The notes under the pieces: model-generated
What the model saw: only the letters and a program-made list of their open reading frames with translations
Databases searched by the model: none
Told to the model about the DNA's origin: nothing
Origin: Prosapia bicincta
Lineage: Eukaryota > Arthropoda > Insecta > Hemiptera > Cercopidae
Reading direction: 5' to 3'
Length of the DNA: 64,000 bases
Assembly (NCBI GenBank): GCA_036971475.1
Contig: JBAIZL010000003.1
Coordinates: 102,497,733-102,561,732 of the forward strand
Part shown: positions 1-13,314 of the stretch, one piece after another
Numbering within the stretch: the stretch's first letter is position 1
Layout of the letters: every line of letters starts with the position of its first letter
Translations under genes and position numbers: made by a program

Positions 1-932
1 GGTGAGGAGGCAAAATAATATAAGAGCCGGTTACAAAAATTCGAATCTATTTAATAACTACTTACTAGTTATTGACTATCGCTTTCGTTCTTACGCAAAC
101 ATTTTTAAAGATATGTTACTTCTAAATATAATTAATTAGGACTTATTTAATTTTAACGTCCAGCACCTGTAATAGTTAAGTTATGTACAAAAGTGCGGAA
201 TGCGATGAGGACCGCATAAATGAGTGTGGTTGGTTAAAGTGAGGCGCCTGAATGAGGTGAGGAATATTTACAGCGGGAAATACTATAATAGCAAATAATC
301 TATTGTTACATACGAATACAAAGTTCCGTTCACGATTCAACAGCAGACTCGCTCATTTCTATTTCCATCTTACAAATCCGCTTTTACTGTTAAGACAGGC
401 CTCACCTAGTACCACACGTTCTATAGAAAATTTCAAACCTCCAACTTTGTAATAGATAACATATCATACTATTATTCATACATATTAATACCAGAATGAT
501 ATATATTATAGTTATTATATTATAATAGATGTTATAATGATCTACTTATATTAGATGAGTAGGAAATACGTACTAGTTCCAGTTGCTAAGAGGGATTGGT
601 GTCCCTCACTGTAATCAAGTCAAGTTAAATAATGTTGATAACACATGTTTATAAGGAGATACACATAATACTTAAATAGACAGTTTATACGCATTCAACA
701 GCTCTAAATGACGCTCCAGTAGATCTAACCATGAGAGTAATAGTTGTAGCACCATTACTGTATTTATAACCATTTGGTCCATGATTGAGCGCTTGTTTGC
801 AATATCTACCACAATATGGAGAGGGAAAACACTCCTAATAGAGACTTATAGCCACAGTCAAACAAGACAACACAACTACGTCAACGTGTAGTGGATGATC
901 AACCCCTATACTAGCAGCTATACTTCTGGTAA
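1..932. other. AT-rich non-coding DNA
   Basis: I see no coding region, RNA gene or repeat family here. Stop codons are frequent in all frames. The segment runs into the 95-bp tandem array at 933. Confidence 0.6.
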
Positions 933-1700
933 GTCTTCCTGTCACTGCTCCTTGGACACATACTCTTCTTTCTCCTTATTCATACATTTCTACGATTAGT
1001 ATAAGAGCAACGAATATTGGAGAGTGGGTCTTCCTGTCACTGCTCCTTGGACACATACTCTTCTTTCTCCTTATTCATACATTTCTACGATTAGTATAAG
1101 AGCAACGAATATTGGAGAGTGGGTCTTCCTGTCACTGCTCCTTGGACACATACTCTTCTTTCTCCTTATTCATACATTTCTACGATTAGTATAAGAGCAA
1201 CGAATACTGGAGAGTAAGTCTTCCTGTCACTGCTCCTTGGACACATACTCTTCTTTCTCCTTATTCATACATTTCTACGATTAGTATAAGAGCAACGAAT
1301 ATTGGAGAGTGGGTCTTCCTGTCACTGCTCCTTGGACACATACTCTTCTTTCTCCTTATTCATACATTTCTACGATTAGTATAAGAGCAACGAATATTGG
1401 AGAGTGGGTCTTCCTGTCACTGCTCCTTGGACACATACTCTTCTTTCTCCTTATTCATACATTTCTACGATTAGTATAAGAGCAACGAATACTGGAGAGT
1501 AAGTCTTCCTGTCACTGCTCCTTGGACACATACTCTTCTTTCTCCTTATTCATACATTTCTACGATTAGTATAAGAGCAACGAATATTGGAGAGTGGGTC
1601 TTCCTGTCACTGCTCCTTGGACACATACTCTTCTTTCTCCTTATTCATACATTTCTACGATTAGTATAGGAGCAACGAATATTGGAGAGTGGGTCTTCCT
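933..1700. repeat. 95-bp tandem repeat, 8 copies, with 285-bp higher-order period
   Basis: The start GTCTTCCTGTCACTGCTCC recurs exactly every 95 bp at 933, 1028, 1123, 1218, 1313, 1408, 1503 and 1598; a partial ninth start at 1693 breaks off near 1700. Copies are almost identical. Unit ends follow a three-unit rhythm: two units end ATTGGAGAGTGG, and every third (ending at 1217 and 1502) ends ACTGGAGAGTAA, as does the base context before 933. This implies amplification of a 285-bp trimer. No coding role is apparent. Confidence 0.97.
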
Positions 1701-4609
1701 TAAGTAAGCCGCCATGTGCACTTCCCAAGACCCCATACGAAGGGGTTTTAATTGATTAAGTTAATTATAGGTATACTTTAGTATATTACAATTAGGTAAA
1801 GTTAAACATTCCTTTTAGGCCAAAGTCAACTTAAAAGTTATCTGTGAATCAAAATTGAAAAATAAAGAAGTTATTTTTCTCAACTTGTTTAATCTCCATC
1901 GATCAATTCTGGTTGTATAATAAACACTCTTCAAATTTCTAAGCGCCAGATAATTTTTCTAACCTTTATATTTTAAACAATTATTCCATTAATCACCCTT
2001 AATTTGAATTCGATCAACACTTCTCTATACATTTCTTCTCATGTCTTCCTCCATATCTGGCTAAGACCCTCTTTATACGGATTTCCCTCTTCTAGCATTT
2101 ACAGATTCTTCCAATTCTTCTGCTTAAAATATTCGTGATAATTGTTTCCCAAGTGTTTCCTCTAAGTAACGATAAAAGTAAGTCCGGTTGTATGGGAAAT
2201 TTTATCTCAGTGATTAACTATCGATTTTTGTCACATCTTCTTGTCCCATGTCCATAAAGTTTATTCTACTTCTTCAAATAAGTAGTAAAAATTGACTTTT
2301 AAAAGCGTATCTTAATACACATGAAAATTAAACTCTTTGGTACATTAAGTTTCCAAGTTATTTGGTCTATATTGGTAGGTAGGTGTATTCGTGACGAGTT
2401 TTGTGACATTGACTCGGCCAGGAAGATAAGAAACGTGAGAGATAAGCGACTTTCTATTGACAGAATAACCAAAAATCTTACAGAATCGTTTCTTAAAAGC
2501 CTAATCACGTAATGCTTGCTTTCATTATAAACGCATTTAACTGTAATCAGTGGCCCATTGGTTCCGAAAAGGTGTCAACTTTCGAAACCGCTGCCGTAAA
2601 GTGGACTTCGCCGCTCCGATACGATCTTCACCCGTAAGTTATGGGCCCACTTCGTAGCTGCTCATTATTTCGATTTAATTTCATTAATCGAGACTAATTT
2701 GTATTTATCCCAATTAGGCGCCAGGCAACTGATTATCGGACACGCGTAGGTCACGTTCAAGACACCCCATTAATAATGGGACACTACGCCCATAAGTCCT
2801 TTGTCTCAGCAGATCATTTTATACGCCCAACTCGCTGGCGTTTGAATGACCCCAGGCTTCAGGACGTTGTCGATTTACGACCTATTTACACGATATTTTC
2901 AAACGTCTTCGCGTTGCAACGGTTGAGAAATATTCCTGTGGGAAGTTTTAAGTTATTGGCTTGACGAAAATCTGGAAAGTTAATGCTCTGACTGGAATGA
3001 AATATTTGACCACCAGCTACCGGCTCCGGACAGATTTATCCTTCTATCTTTAATTCTTTATCTTAGTTTATAAACTTAAAACTTGCCCTTTTGAGGGATT
3101 TCTTATTACGAAATAAGCACGTTTTGTTTTAAATGTAAGGAAATGCAAGAGCAGTTATGCACTTATGTAAGTGTATGGATAAAATATTAAGAATTATTAT
3201 AAAGCAACAACGCCCTCCTCGTGGCAGTTTCTAGTAACCCTAACCGCTTACAATATTATGTCACTAACCCTCTTTTACTTTAGAAAATTACCTACTATCC
3301 ACAAAAAGCGTGATAGAAACACTTTAAGTTATAGCAAAAAAATATTGGATAGTACTTGACCAAATGCGAGTCCGTTCTGATTTTTTTTTCACATATGTTA
3401 CTTAAACATCCATTTTTAACAGGAAAGAAATGAGTCGGTAAACATAAACACAGGTTGAAACTTTAAAAAATTTAAATAACCTCACACAAAAAAAGTTATA
3501 AGATCAAGTTTCCTAATAAAACTTTTGTTTTATATTATTATATAGTTATTACATTATTATTCATCTATATTATAATGTGTATCCAGTGATAATAACTTGA
3601 CTAACGGTGAAAATAAGGTCGGCAAATGGTTGGAGATGGGTGAAATGGTGTTAATTTACGAACCAAGATAAAACTAACTTGACCCACTTTATTACATGTG
3701 ATAACATGATTTCATAAGGCTGAGTAGCAAGTATAAATTCAAAAAAATTATATAGCTTATAATTTTTCCGACAGTTAAAATGTTAAAACCCAAATTTGGT
3801 GAGTTTGGAAGTAATATCCAAATACAATCATTACATAAACTCTGTTATTATAAAACTATACGACATTTTGTCTATGTTTATTCATGTACGTATGACAATG
3901 GAGCTGTGTGATCAACTTTACTAATGGTTTATTATTACTTCTGCCTCGTTTACGGCTTTATTTACAAACAAATCTATCATTCAACCTGCTTTGTCCCTGT
4001 TGGAATATGGAATACAGAATTATAACATTGTGTCGTTATATCTTAAGGATTAAATAATGTAGGAATATCTAAAATGAGGTTATGTAATAAGAATTTATGC
4101 AATTTTAAACAAATATTTATGATATATGACTTTTAAAATGCTCTGTTTCTAGTATAGAATGTATATATGAGTAACATATGTGAATGGAAGAAAATCGAAG
4201 TTGACTAGCGTTTCATCGACTATTAGACTTGCTAAATAAAACGTTATTTGTCCAAACACAAGAAGAAAAAGGCGGTGTTTGGTGCATCTACATGCGGAGA
4301 AGTTATATGATTCCAGAAGAAAAGTATTTGTTTTGAAATAACCACATCTATCAATAGAATTTTCGAAGATTCTTAGTGGCTTTCTTTCCTCTTTAAAACA
4401 TTAGCCTTTGAATAACTTACTACTATCGTATACAGTCAGTCTTAACCTGGGCATTGTGTTGCGTCGTACGTTTGTAACAATAAAGTATTAGCATCTGATT
4501 TTCCTTACCCTCCAGGCCGCTTCTTGTCTGACTTTATGGAAACTATAAATTACTGTGTAAAATAAGCATATAAAAATCTTAGTTATTAGTTGGCACACAT
4601 CACTCTCTT
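1701..4609. other. Non-coding DNA; less AT-rich island at about 2520-2980
   Basis: Apart from a T/C-rich stretch near 2000-2170, I see no repeats or genes. The part at about 2520-2980 is visibly less AT-rich than its surroundings and has homeodomain-type ATTA/TAAT cores around 2680-2720. Short open frames here (for example 2321-2512 and 2776-2964) have no recognisable family and no splice or composition support. Confidence 0.5.
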
Positions 4610-4640
4610 CACACACACACACACACACCCACACACAAAC

Positions 4641-4692
<52 letters not shown>

Positions 4693-4744
4693 CGAGAGAG
4701 AGAGAGAGAGAGAGAAAGAGAGATAGATAGATAGATAGATAGAT

Positions 4745-4784
<40 letters not shown>
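4610..4784. repeat. Compound microsatellite (CA)n-(GA)n with GATA interruption
   Basis: An interrupted CA run (4610-4692) passes into a GA run with a short GATA block near 4721-4745. It lies about 120 bp left of the 117-bp array. The minus-strand reading that joins it to the array (CVCV, SLSL, then array repeats) is an artefact. Confidence 0.97.
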
Positions 4785-4786
<2 letters not shown>

Positions 4787-4907
4787 AAAAAATATAAGAA
4801 AATAAGGACCGATTTTACAATGACACGGTCGGGTAGTCCACAGACATTTTCTACAAATGCAATAGAAAATGGACCCATTTCTTGTAAACCTCGAAGTTCA
4901 GTTGTAA

Positions 4908-7848
4908 TTTTCCTCCTTTCCTCCGCTACTAAGCGGAACTCGCGTACTGCACTTAGTCTTTTCTTTATTCCCTTGCATTTCGATGCCTGGTTGTACACCC
5001 TCAACAACCCTTGATAGCAAGTTCCTTTCCTCCTTTCCTCCGCTACTAAGCGGAACTCGCGTACTGTACTTAGTCTTTTCTTTATTCCCTTGCATTTCGA
5101 TGCCTGGATGTACACCCTCAACAACCCTTGATAGCAAGTTCCTTTCCTCCTTTCCTCCGCTACTAAGCGGAACTCGCGTACTGTACTTAGTCTTTTCTTT
5201 ATTCCCTTGCATTTCGATGCCTGGTTGTACACCCTCAACAACCCTTGATAGCAAGTTCCTTTCCTCCTTTCCTCCGCTACTAAGCGGAACTCGCGTACTG
5301 TACTTAGACTTTTCTTTATTCCCTTGCATTTCGATGCCTGGATGTACACCCTCAACAACCCTTGAAAGCAAGTTACTTTCCTCCTTTCCTCCGCTACTAA
5401 GCGGAACTCCGCGTACTGTACTTAGTCTTTTCTTTATTCCCTTGCATTTCGATGCCTGGTTGTACACCCTCAACAACCCTTGATAGCAAGTTCCTTTCCT
5501 CCTTTCCACCGCTACTAAGCGGAACTCGCGTACTGTACTTAGTCTTTTCTTTATTCCCTTGCATTTCGATGTCTGGTTGTACACCCTCAACAACCCTTGA
5601 TAGCAAGTTCCTTTCCTCCTTTCCTCCGCTACTAAGCGGAACTCGCGTACTGTACTTAGTCTTTTCTTTATTCCCTTGCATTTCGATGCCTGGTTGTACA
5701 CCCTCAACTACCCTTGATAGCAAGTTCCTTTCCTCCTTTCCTCCGCTACTAAGCGGAACTCGCGTACTGTACTTAGTCTTTTCTTTATTCCCTTGCATTT
5801 CGATGCCTGGTTGTACACCCTCAACAACCCTTGATAGCAAGTTCCTTTCCTCCGCTACTAAGCGGAACTCGCGTACTGTACTTAGTCTTTTCTTTATTCC
5901 CTTGCATTTCGATGCCTGGTTGTACACTCTCAACAACCCTTGATAGCAAGTTCCTTTCCTCCTTTCCTCCGCTACTAAGCGGAACTCGCGTACTGTACAT
6001 AGTCTTTTCTTTATTCCCTTGCATTTCGATGCCTGGTTGTACACCCTCAACAACCCTTGATAGCAAGTTCCTTTCCTCCTTTCCTCCGCTACTAAGCGGA
6101 ACTCGCGTACTGTACATAGTCTTTTCTTTATTCCCTTGCATTTCGATGCCTGGTTGTACACCCTCAACAACCCTTGATAGGAAGTTCCTTTCCTCCTTTC
6201 CTCCGCTACTAAGCGGAACTCGCGTACTGTACATAGTCTTTTCTTTATTCCCTTGCATTTCGATGCCTGGTTGTACACCCTCAACAACCCTTGATAGCAA
6301 GTTCCTTTCCTCCTTTCCTCCGCTACTAAGCGGAACTCGCGTACTGTACATAGTCTTTTCTTTATTCCCTTGCATTTCGATGCCTGGTTGTACACCCTCA
6401 ACAACCCTTGATAGCAAGTTCCTTTCCTCCTTTCCTCCGCTACTAAGCGGAACTCGCGTACTGTACTTAGTCTTTTCTTTATTCCCTTGCATTTCGATGC
6501 CTGGTTGTACACCCTCAACAACCCTTGATAGCAAGTTCCTTTCCTCCTTTCCTCCTTTCCTCCGCTACTAAGCGGAACTCGCGTACTGTACATAGTCTTT
6601 TCTTTATTCCCTTGCATTTCGATGCGTGGTTGTACACCCTCAACAACCCTTGATAGCAAGTTCCTTTCCTCCTTTCCTCCGCTACTAAGCGGAACTCGCG
6701 TACTGTACTTAGTCTTTTCTTTATTCCCTTGCATTTCGATGCCTGGTTGTACACCCTCAACAACCCTTGATAGCAAGTTCCTTTCCTCCTTTCCTCCGCT
6801 ACTAAGCGGAACTCGCGTACTGCACTTAGTCTTTTCTTTATTCCCTTGCATTTCGATGCCTGGTTGTACACCCTCAACAACCCTTGATAGCAAGTTCCTT
6901 TCCTCCTTTCCTCCGCTACTAAGCGGAACTCGCGTACTGTACATAGTCTTTTCTTTATTCCCTTGCATTTCGATGCCTGGTTGTACACCCTCAACAACCC
7001 TTGATAGCAAGTTCCTTTCCTCCTTTCCTCCGCTACTAAGCGGAACTCGCGTACTGTACTTAGTCTTTTCTTTATTCCCTTGCATTTCGATGCCTGGTTG
7101 TACACCCTCAACAACCCTTGATAGCAAGTTCCTTTCCTCCTTTCCTCCGCTACTAAGCGGAACTCGCGTACTGTACATAGTCTTTTCTTTATTCCCTTGC
7201 ATTTCGATGCCTGGTTGTACACCCTCAACAACCCTTGATAGCAAGTTACTTTCCTCCTTTCCTCCGCTACTAAGCGGAACTCGCGTACTGTACTTAGTCT
7301 TTTCTTTATTCCCTTGCATTTCGATGCCTGGTTGTACACCCTCAACAACCCTTGATAGCAAGTTCCTTTCCTCCTTTCCTCCGCTACTAAGCGGAACTCG
7401 CGTACTGTACATAGTCTTTTCTTTATTCCCTTGCATTTCGATGCCTGGTTGTACACCCTCAACAACCCTTGATAGCAAGTTCCTTTCCTCCTTTCCTCCG
7501 CTACTAAGCGGAACTCGCGTACTGTACTTAGTCTTTTCTTTATTCCCTTGCATTTCGATGCCTGGATGTACACCCTCAACAACCCTTGATAGCAAGTTCC
7601 TTTCCTCCTTTCCTCCGCTACTAAGCGGAACTCGCGTACTGTACTTAGTCTTTTCTTTATTCCCTTGCATTTCGATGCCTGGTTGTACACCCTCAACAAC
7701 CCTTGATAGCAAGTTCCTTTCCTCCTTTCCTCCGCTACTAAGCGGAACTCGCGTACTGTACTTAGTCTTTTCTTTATTCCCTTGCATTTCGATGCCTGGT
7801 TGTACACCCTCAACAACCCTTGATAGCAAGTTCCTTTCATCCTTTCCT
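4908..7848. repeat. 117-bp satellite-like array, about 25 copies
   Basis: The landmark CTACTAAGCGG recurs at 4926, 5043, 5160, 5277 and onward every 117 bp. A few copies are short or long (one shortened near 5850, one lengthened near 6545) and there is a 1-bp insertion near 5409. Each unit contains a 6-bp hairpin, TCCGCT-ACTA-AGCGGA. Common variants are CTTAGT versus CATAGT after GTACTGTA and CCTGGT versus CCTGGA. Because 117 is 39 codons, long open frames exist on both strands (minus 5397-7829; plus 6622-7941 and 5831-6571). They are low-information 39-residue repeats in mutually overlapping frames, so I do not call a gene. Confidence 0.97.
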
Positions 7849-8754
7849 AATATTATTGATCAAATAACTTTAACTACCGCTGGAGGAGGCTACATGGTAA
7901 AGCAGCATCCATATGTGAGATTCGTGTGCAGTTATAGGTAGTGAAATCTTTGGAATTGTTATAGTAGAAAAATTTTCAAAATAAAGGATCTCGAACATTG
8001 CTTGTTTGATTTGATACCTTGAATAATAATAAACTAGGGAGTGATTTAATCATAAACAGATTTAAGTTTTATCACAAACATTATTAGAAATAGTGAGTAT
8101 GATAAAACTAAGGTCAAAAATATATTTTTATATCAGAAATGATATTTTACCTGTTGTGTGCATAACATGAGTCCTAATTATGAACAACTTCAGAACATTT
8201 GATTTTGTTCTTCTGCCAGCTGACAAAGTGTAGCCAAAGTCTGCAACTTGATGTTAATTATGACACCACCGGGACTCCCGAATAACGCCGGAGTGGGCAG
8301 CTCGTGTGGGATACACACTTCTAATTGTAATCGGAGAACTAGAAACTGGTCGACAAGAAAAACGCAGCCAGAATTAATTTAGAAAAGGCTAGTTGAAACA
8401 CGATTTCTTTTAAATTAATAAAATTTAGTCTTGTTTGAAAGGTGGTTCCAAATAAAGTTGTACGCGTATATGGGCGACGTTTTTGTCCCACGCGAGGAAT
8501 GCAGGCCATCAGAGCCCGGCTAACAATGGACCGTAACAAATTCTTGTTTATAAAAATGCAGGCGATTTAAGTCATTAGCATTATGCTATATTTCTGCGCC
8601 GGGTTGGCTACATGTTTCCAGAATTGGATACTCGGAAGTGGATTTCTGAACGATTTTCGCTCTGTTAATCTTTTATAAAAACTACGAAGACTCAATTCAA
8701 GCTTTACTCTTACTTTTCTCAGTGATATCTTATTATCATTAAAAAACGGGTATA
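7849..8754. other. Non-coding DNA between two arrays
   Basis: This is unique-looking, mostly AT-rich sequence with a less AT-rich patch around 8260-8530. I recognise no gene or repeat. Confidence 0.5.
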
Positions 8755-10290
8755 TTGTCTATTTCTAACATCTCCCCCTGCCTTGGTCCTACTTTAGTTT
8801 TGCCTTCTCTCTACAAGGGGATGTAACTAATAGACATCTCAGTATGATCCCAGTAAAGAGGAAATGAGCAGACCTTCCCAAATAACATTATAATTTCTCC
8901 TCTTCTTATTCTAGTTGTAAATTGTCTGTCCCTTTTTCAGCCCTTATTTAGGGATCTGTTTTCATCATAAAGGGATGTAATCGGTAGGCACCTCGTTATC
9001 ACCCTAGAAGGGAGCAGTTGAACGTATTACCACAAGAGTTTCCTTAGTTTTCTATCTATTTCTAATATCTGCTCCTGCCTTAATCCTACTCTATTACTGT
9101 CTTCTCTTCACAAGTGGATATATCTGGTAGACACCCCTTTAATACCCTAGAAGAGAGCACTTGAACGTATTAACACAAGAGTTTCCTTAGTTTTCTATCT
9201 ATTTCTAATATCTGCTCCTGCCTTAATCCTACTCTAGTACTGTCTTCTCTTCACAAGTGGATATATCTGGTAGACACCCCTTTAATACCCTAGAAGAGAG
9301 CACTTGAACGTATTACCACAAGAGTTTCCTTAGTTTTCTATCTATTTCTAATATCTGCCCCTGCCTTAATCCTACTCTAGTACTGTCTCCTCTTCACAAG
9401 GGGATATATCTGGTAGACACCCCTTTAATACCCTAGAAGAGAGCAGTTGAACGTATTAACACAAGAGTGTCCTTATTTTCTATCTATGTCAAAAATCTGC
9501 TCCTGCCTTAATCCTACTCTAGTACTGTCTCCTCTTCACAAGGGGATATATCTGGTAGACACCCCTTTAATACCCTAGAAGAGAGCAGTTGAACGTATTA
9601 ACACAAGAGTGTCCTTATTTTCTATCTATGTCAAAAATCTGTTCCTGCCTTAATCCTACTCTAGTACTGTCTTCTCTTCACAAGGGGATATATCTGGTAG
9701 ACACCCCTTTAATACCCTAGAAGAGAGCACTTGAACGTATTACCACAAGAGTTTCCTTAGTTTTCTATTTATTTCTAATATCTGCTCCTGCCTTAATCCT
9801 ACTCTAGTACTGTCTCCTCTTCACAAGGGGATATATCTGGTAGACACCCCTTTAATACCCCAGAAGAGAGCAGTTGAACGTATTAACACAAGAGTGTCCT
9901 TATTTTCTATCTATGTCAAAAATCTGTTCCTGCCTTAATCCTACTCTAGTACTGTCTTCTCTTCACAAGGGGATATAACGGGAAGACACCCCTTTATGAA
10001 CCTAGAAAAGATTAAATGAGCGTACCTTCCCCAGTGATGCCATAATTTTACCGGATTCCGAGCACTAGACCTTAATGGTCCTTACCATTTCCTATACGAG
10101 GGAATATAACGTTAAGGATATTCTTTTTAACCTCTCTAGATTGAAGATAAGAGGTCGTGCTTAAACAATGATATAAATTCCCCCTTCCTCATTGCCCCGT
10201 TTTTAGTCCTACCTTATCTTTATTTTAACTTGTATTTCTACAGGTGGATGAACAGGTAGACTCTTACTTACAGTCTTTATAGAAAGTAAG
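8755..10290. repeat. 142-143-bp tandem repeat, about 7 clear copies plus diverged edges
   Basis: The landmark CACAAGNGGATATA occurs at 9109, 9252, 9395, 9537, 9679, 9822 and 9964, a period of 142-143 bp. Units contain CTGCCTTAATCCTACTCTAG and TAGACACCCCTTTAATAC. The flanks (8755-9060 and 10000-10290) hold recognisable but much more diverged copies, with AGGGATGTAAT and TTCCCCAGTGATGCCATAAT. The array is thus homogenised in the middle and decayed at its edges. Confidence 0.93.
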
Positions 10291-10892
10291 ACTATTTCAG
10301 GTATGCTACCCTATATACCTAAGCCTTTCCTGTACGTTTTATCCTACATCTATTATCCTCAATTCTTATCAGCTCAAATTGAGCAAAAATTAAAAATAAT
10401 TGAACGGATTTGTCTTACTTTTAATCAGAAACACTTTGTGGTTCAGCTGCAGAATATAGTGCTTACGTTTAACATTACGAAAAGCTGGAACTTTTTTTCA
10501 AGTGTTCATTGTCAGAAATAAAATTCCATCACAGCATTTCTCGATGCTATGTCATTGCCAAGTAGTTGAGTTCAAGAGTTTTATGGGACGTTTGCAGATG
10601 GTAAACTCCGTGTTTAGGCAACATTATATCTAAGGGTAATTAATATTACTAGGTAAACTATTGTGTTTGCTTTATAAAAAACCAATATAAAACTGAGTAT
10701 AAGATATATAAGAAATAGCAAACACACGCGGAATGATAGTTAACGTTTTGGGAAAGTATCTGAGATACCTCCATTAGGCAACTAGGATCTAATAACTTTA
10801 TTTGTTACTAAAATTTACTTTCACCGTTACATCTCTTTTAACGTCCAGCTAAAACTAAACTGATAGTAACTATTCAAATTGTACTGTAAGAT

Positions 10893-10898
<6 letters not shown>
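10291..10898. other. Non-coding DNA
   Basis: There is a short open frame at 10303-10521, but it has no recognisable domain. I see nothing else. Confidence 0.5.

Positions 10899-10955
<57 letters not shown>
10899..10955. repeat. (AT)n microsatellite
   Basis: An uninterrupted AT dinucleotide run of about 55 bp, just left of a hammerhead-like inverted element. Confidence 0.97.
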
Positions 10956-10957
<2 letters not shown>

Positions 10958-10982
10958 GTTTTTTTATAATAATCAAAATAAC

Positions 10983-11136
10983 TTAGGGTATTGAAATACA
11001 AGAATTATTTATTAATTTTAATTCATAGCTTTTCATTGGTAAACAGTACAAACCCCATCAGGAATGAATATTGTTTACCTATAAAAGTCTTTGAATTGAA
11101 TATAATAAATAATTCTGGTATTTGAATAACCCAAGT
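10983..11136. mobile_element. Decayed hammerhead-type element, divergent inverted pair
   Basis: The left part (10983-11050), read on the minus strand, matches the right part (about 11068-11136) read on the plus strand, including the tail ATAAATAATTCTTGTATTT. The minus copy has CTGATGG (11061 down to 11055) and GAAAAGCTATGAAT (11034 down to 11021). The plus copy is further degraded (CTATAAAAGTCTTTGAAT). Both resemble the better element at 13497-13600. Neither core is intact, so ribozyme activity is not expected. Confidence 0.7.
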
Positions 11137-11140
11137 TGGT

Positions 11141-12319
11141 TGAGGTTTATGTATATATACATATATATATAACTAGCTAGTGAAGCAATTACCAACATCT
11201 TAAAATGGACCAAAAATAAATTAAGTAAATTATATGTTTAAAGATTACCTATGCTGTCGCTGATTAGCTAACTGTGTTTAGGTTTACGTTTGAACTATAG
11301 AACAGATTTCCTAAAATAACCTGTGTGGGTACGAAACTTTTCAAAAATAATAAACACATTAACGTAATTTTCTAAAAACAAACTAACTAAAAAAGCTTTT
11401 AAAAGAAATTAGGGCAATAAAAGAGCAAATTGACGAATGAGAGCCCTATGCAATTTACAGCCGTGTCTCACGGCGATACCAAATTTGGTAAAACTGTGGG
11501 CTACGGACTTATAAAACGACTCACCGACAACCTATAACTCGCCGTTTTGTCGCCCATTAAATACACATTGTTGGTAAGAGTTTATTGCCTTTTTATACTG
11601 AAATATCGGCAACAATTAAAACAGAGCCTTGTAATAAATATTCCTTATATAATGGAAACCGAATTTAAGATCAAAAGATAAAGCAAAGAAACAAACATAT
11701 AAATAACCGCTAATGAGAGGATGGTGGATGTGTGTTTCGGATGAACATAAAGCTAGCCGTTACAAAGCGTGGGCACTGGCTTCATGAGGCGAGTGCAAAA
11801 TACTAGCGCCGATGTATATAAAGATTGGAACGACAGAAAAGTGGAATGCAACAGCAAATATATTGCAAGTTTGCAACCATAAACTGCGTATACGTTCTTT
11901 GCGAAATAGAGTGAACCAAAGATTATTTAATGTTTCTCGAGATTTAACTTTCAAATAAACTTGTTGTAACTGTAAACAGTTACTGTTTACACATTAAATA
12001 TAGACCTTAAATTTTGATAAACGCTTGATAAATCTCAGACAAGGCTTTATTTTAAAAGATGCGATAGTTTTGACTTGAGTTTATTCAAACTTTCTTCGCT
12101 TAAGGACAACATCATTTCGTTTGTATTTCAATCACCACATACAAGTTCTAACACAACCCGCTGATTTACAACCTACTTTCTGTTGTGTATGGAGTTATTG
12201 TTTTTCCAAGTTTCGTTTTGATCAATAAACAAACTAGTGTTATAAAAGCTCTTTCAATTCATACTTGTGGTTTCAGAAACATTCCGTAGGTCTGCTGTGT
12301 TTTGTATGTTGTAAAGTGA
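11141..12319. other. AT-rich non-coding DNA
   Basis: No gene or repeat is recognised. A short minus-strand open frame at 11760-11954 has no identifiable domain. Confidence 0.5.
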
Positions 12320-12400
12320 ATTATTGTCCTGAAGATGTCAACAATGTAAGTTGACAAGTAAAATATATTACTGTAATTGTAATATTCCTAGAGACAGCAC
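12320..12400 (+). mobile_element. Decayed hammerhead-type element
   Basis: CTGAAGA at 12329-12335 is followed by a T and a perfect hairpin, GTCAAC/GTTGAC (12336-12341 and 12349-12354). The GAA that should follow is replaced by AAG, and no helix III palindrome is visible. It looks like a broken relative of the copies at 13501 and 13713. Confidence 0.45.
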
Positions 12401-12445
12401 CTAATAATAATCTCAAAGCACGCATGAATATGTGTGGGTGTATAT

Positions 12446-12647
12446 GAGAGAGAGAGAGAGAGAGAGAGTGTAACTATCATTACACTTCTCGTAAAGAAGA
12501 ATACTTAAATACGTTTCGGGAGTCTCTCCAATTTCAAAGTTTTTATCAAAGGAGATCTATGATTAACTATTGATAAACAAATATTTAACAAAGAAAAACA
12601 TTAATTCACACACACACACACCCACACAAACACACACACACACACAA
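12446..12647. repeat. Short (GA)n and (CA)n microsatellites
   Basis: A GA run lies at about 12446-12469 and an interrupted CA run at about 12608-12647. The sequence between them is unique. Confidence 0.9.
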
Positions 12648-13314
12648 TGTAAAAGTTGTCCAAAGGTTTTCTTTTGTATTATGTACAAAGTTATTATGGA
12701 TTTTCTGTTTTCTTACTGTTTTTTGACAGGTAACGAAACAACCATAATTACAAGATTATATAAAGAAACAAATATCGACATTACTTATAAAACTTATGAT
12801 AAAATTACAAATATAAAAAACAATAAGAGTAATCAAAATAATATGCACGAAAGAAATGGCGTATATAATATAAAATGGCAAGATTGTAATTAATTACATT
12901 TAGGACACACAAAGAAGATATTAAGAGAGATATATAAAGAGCATTTCATCGCTTATATATGACTGAACATATGTAAATCAAATTTGGCTACTCATTGTAT
13001 CAATACTAGGCATATATTTCCTGAAATAGGTAATACGAAATCAAATAAGGAAATAAACAAACGATTAAAAATGAATATATGTGAAACATTAGAAATTTAT
13101 AAACATAAAGTTGAAGAAGAATAAGTTCATTAAATTAATTAATGAACAAATTCAAGTGAAATCAAAACACTAAACTATTTACAAGGTCATTGTTGTCATG
13201 GCACAAACTACATAGGCGTATAAATAGCAATACACATATGGTTGGATTGTAGTCCATATGATTTAATGTTTGTAAAATTTTTGTTACATCATTGTTTTAC
13301 TTTAAGATAATAAT
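12648..13314. other. AT-rich non-coding DNA
   Basis: No gene is recognised. The open frame ending at 12893 is AT-driven (Asn/Lys/Ile-rich) and begins inside the CA microsatellite. Confidence 0.5.

Noticed and set aside
933..1700. CRISPR-like array
   Set aside because: Units are contiguous, near-identical tandem repeats with no unique spacers; the same holds for the other arrays, and the genome is eukaryotic.
5397..7829. 810-codon minus-strand open frame, with overlapping frames on both strands
   Set aside because: Entirely inside the 117-bp array. Open frames follow from a unit length divisible by three without stops, and competing frames are equally open.
12480..12550. Minus-strand GAAACGTATTTAAG resembling another hammerhead-type tail
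   Set aside because: The preceding TTGATAA does not match CTGA-N-GA and no helix II could be drawn with confidence.
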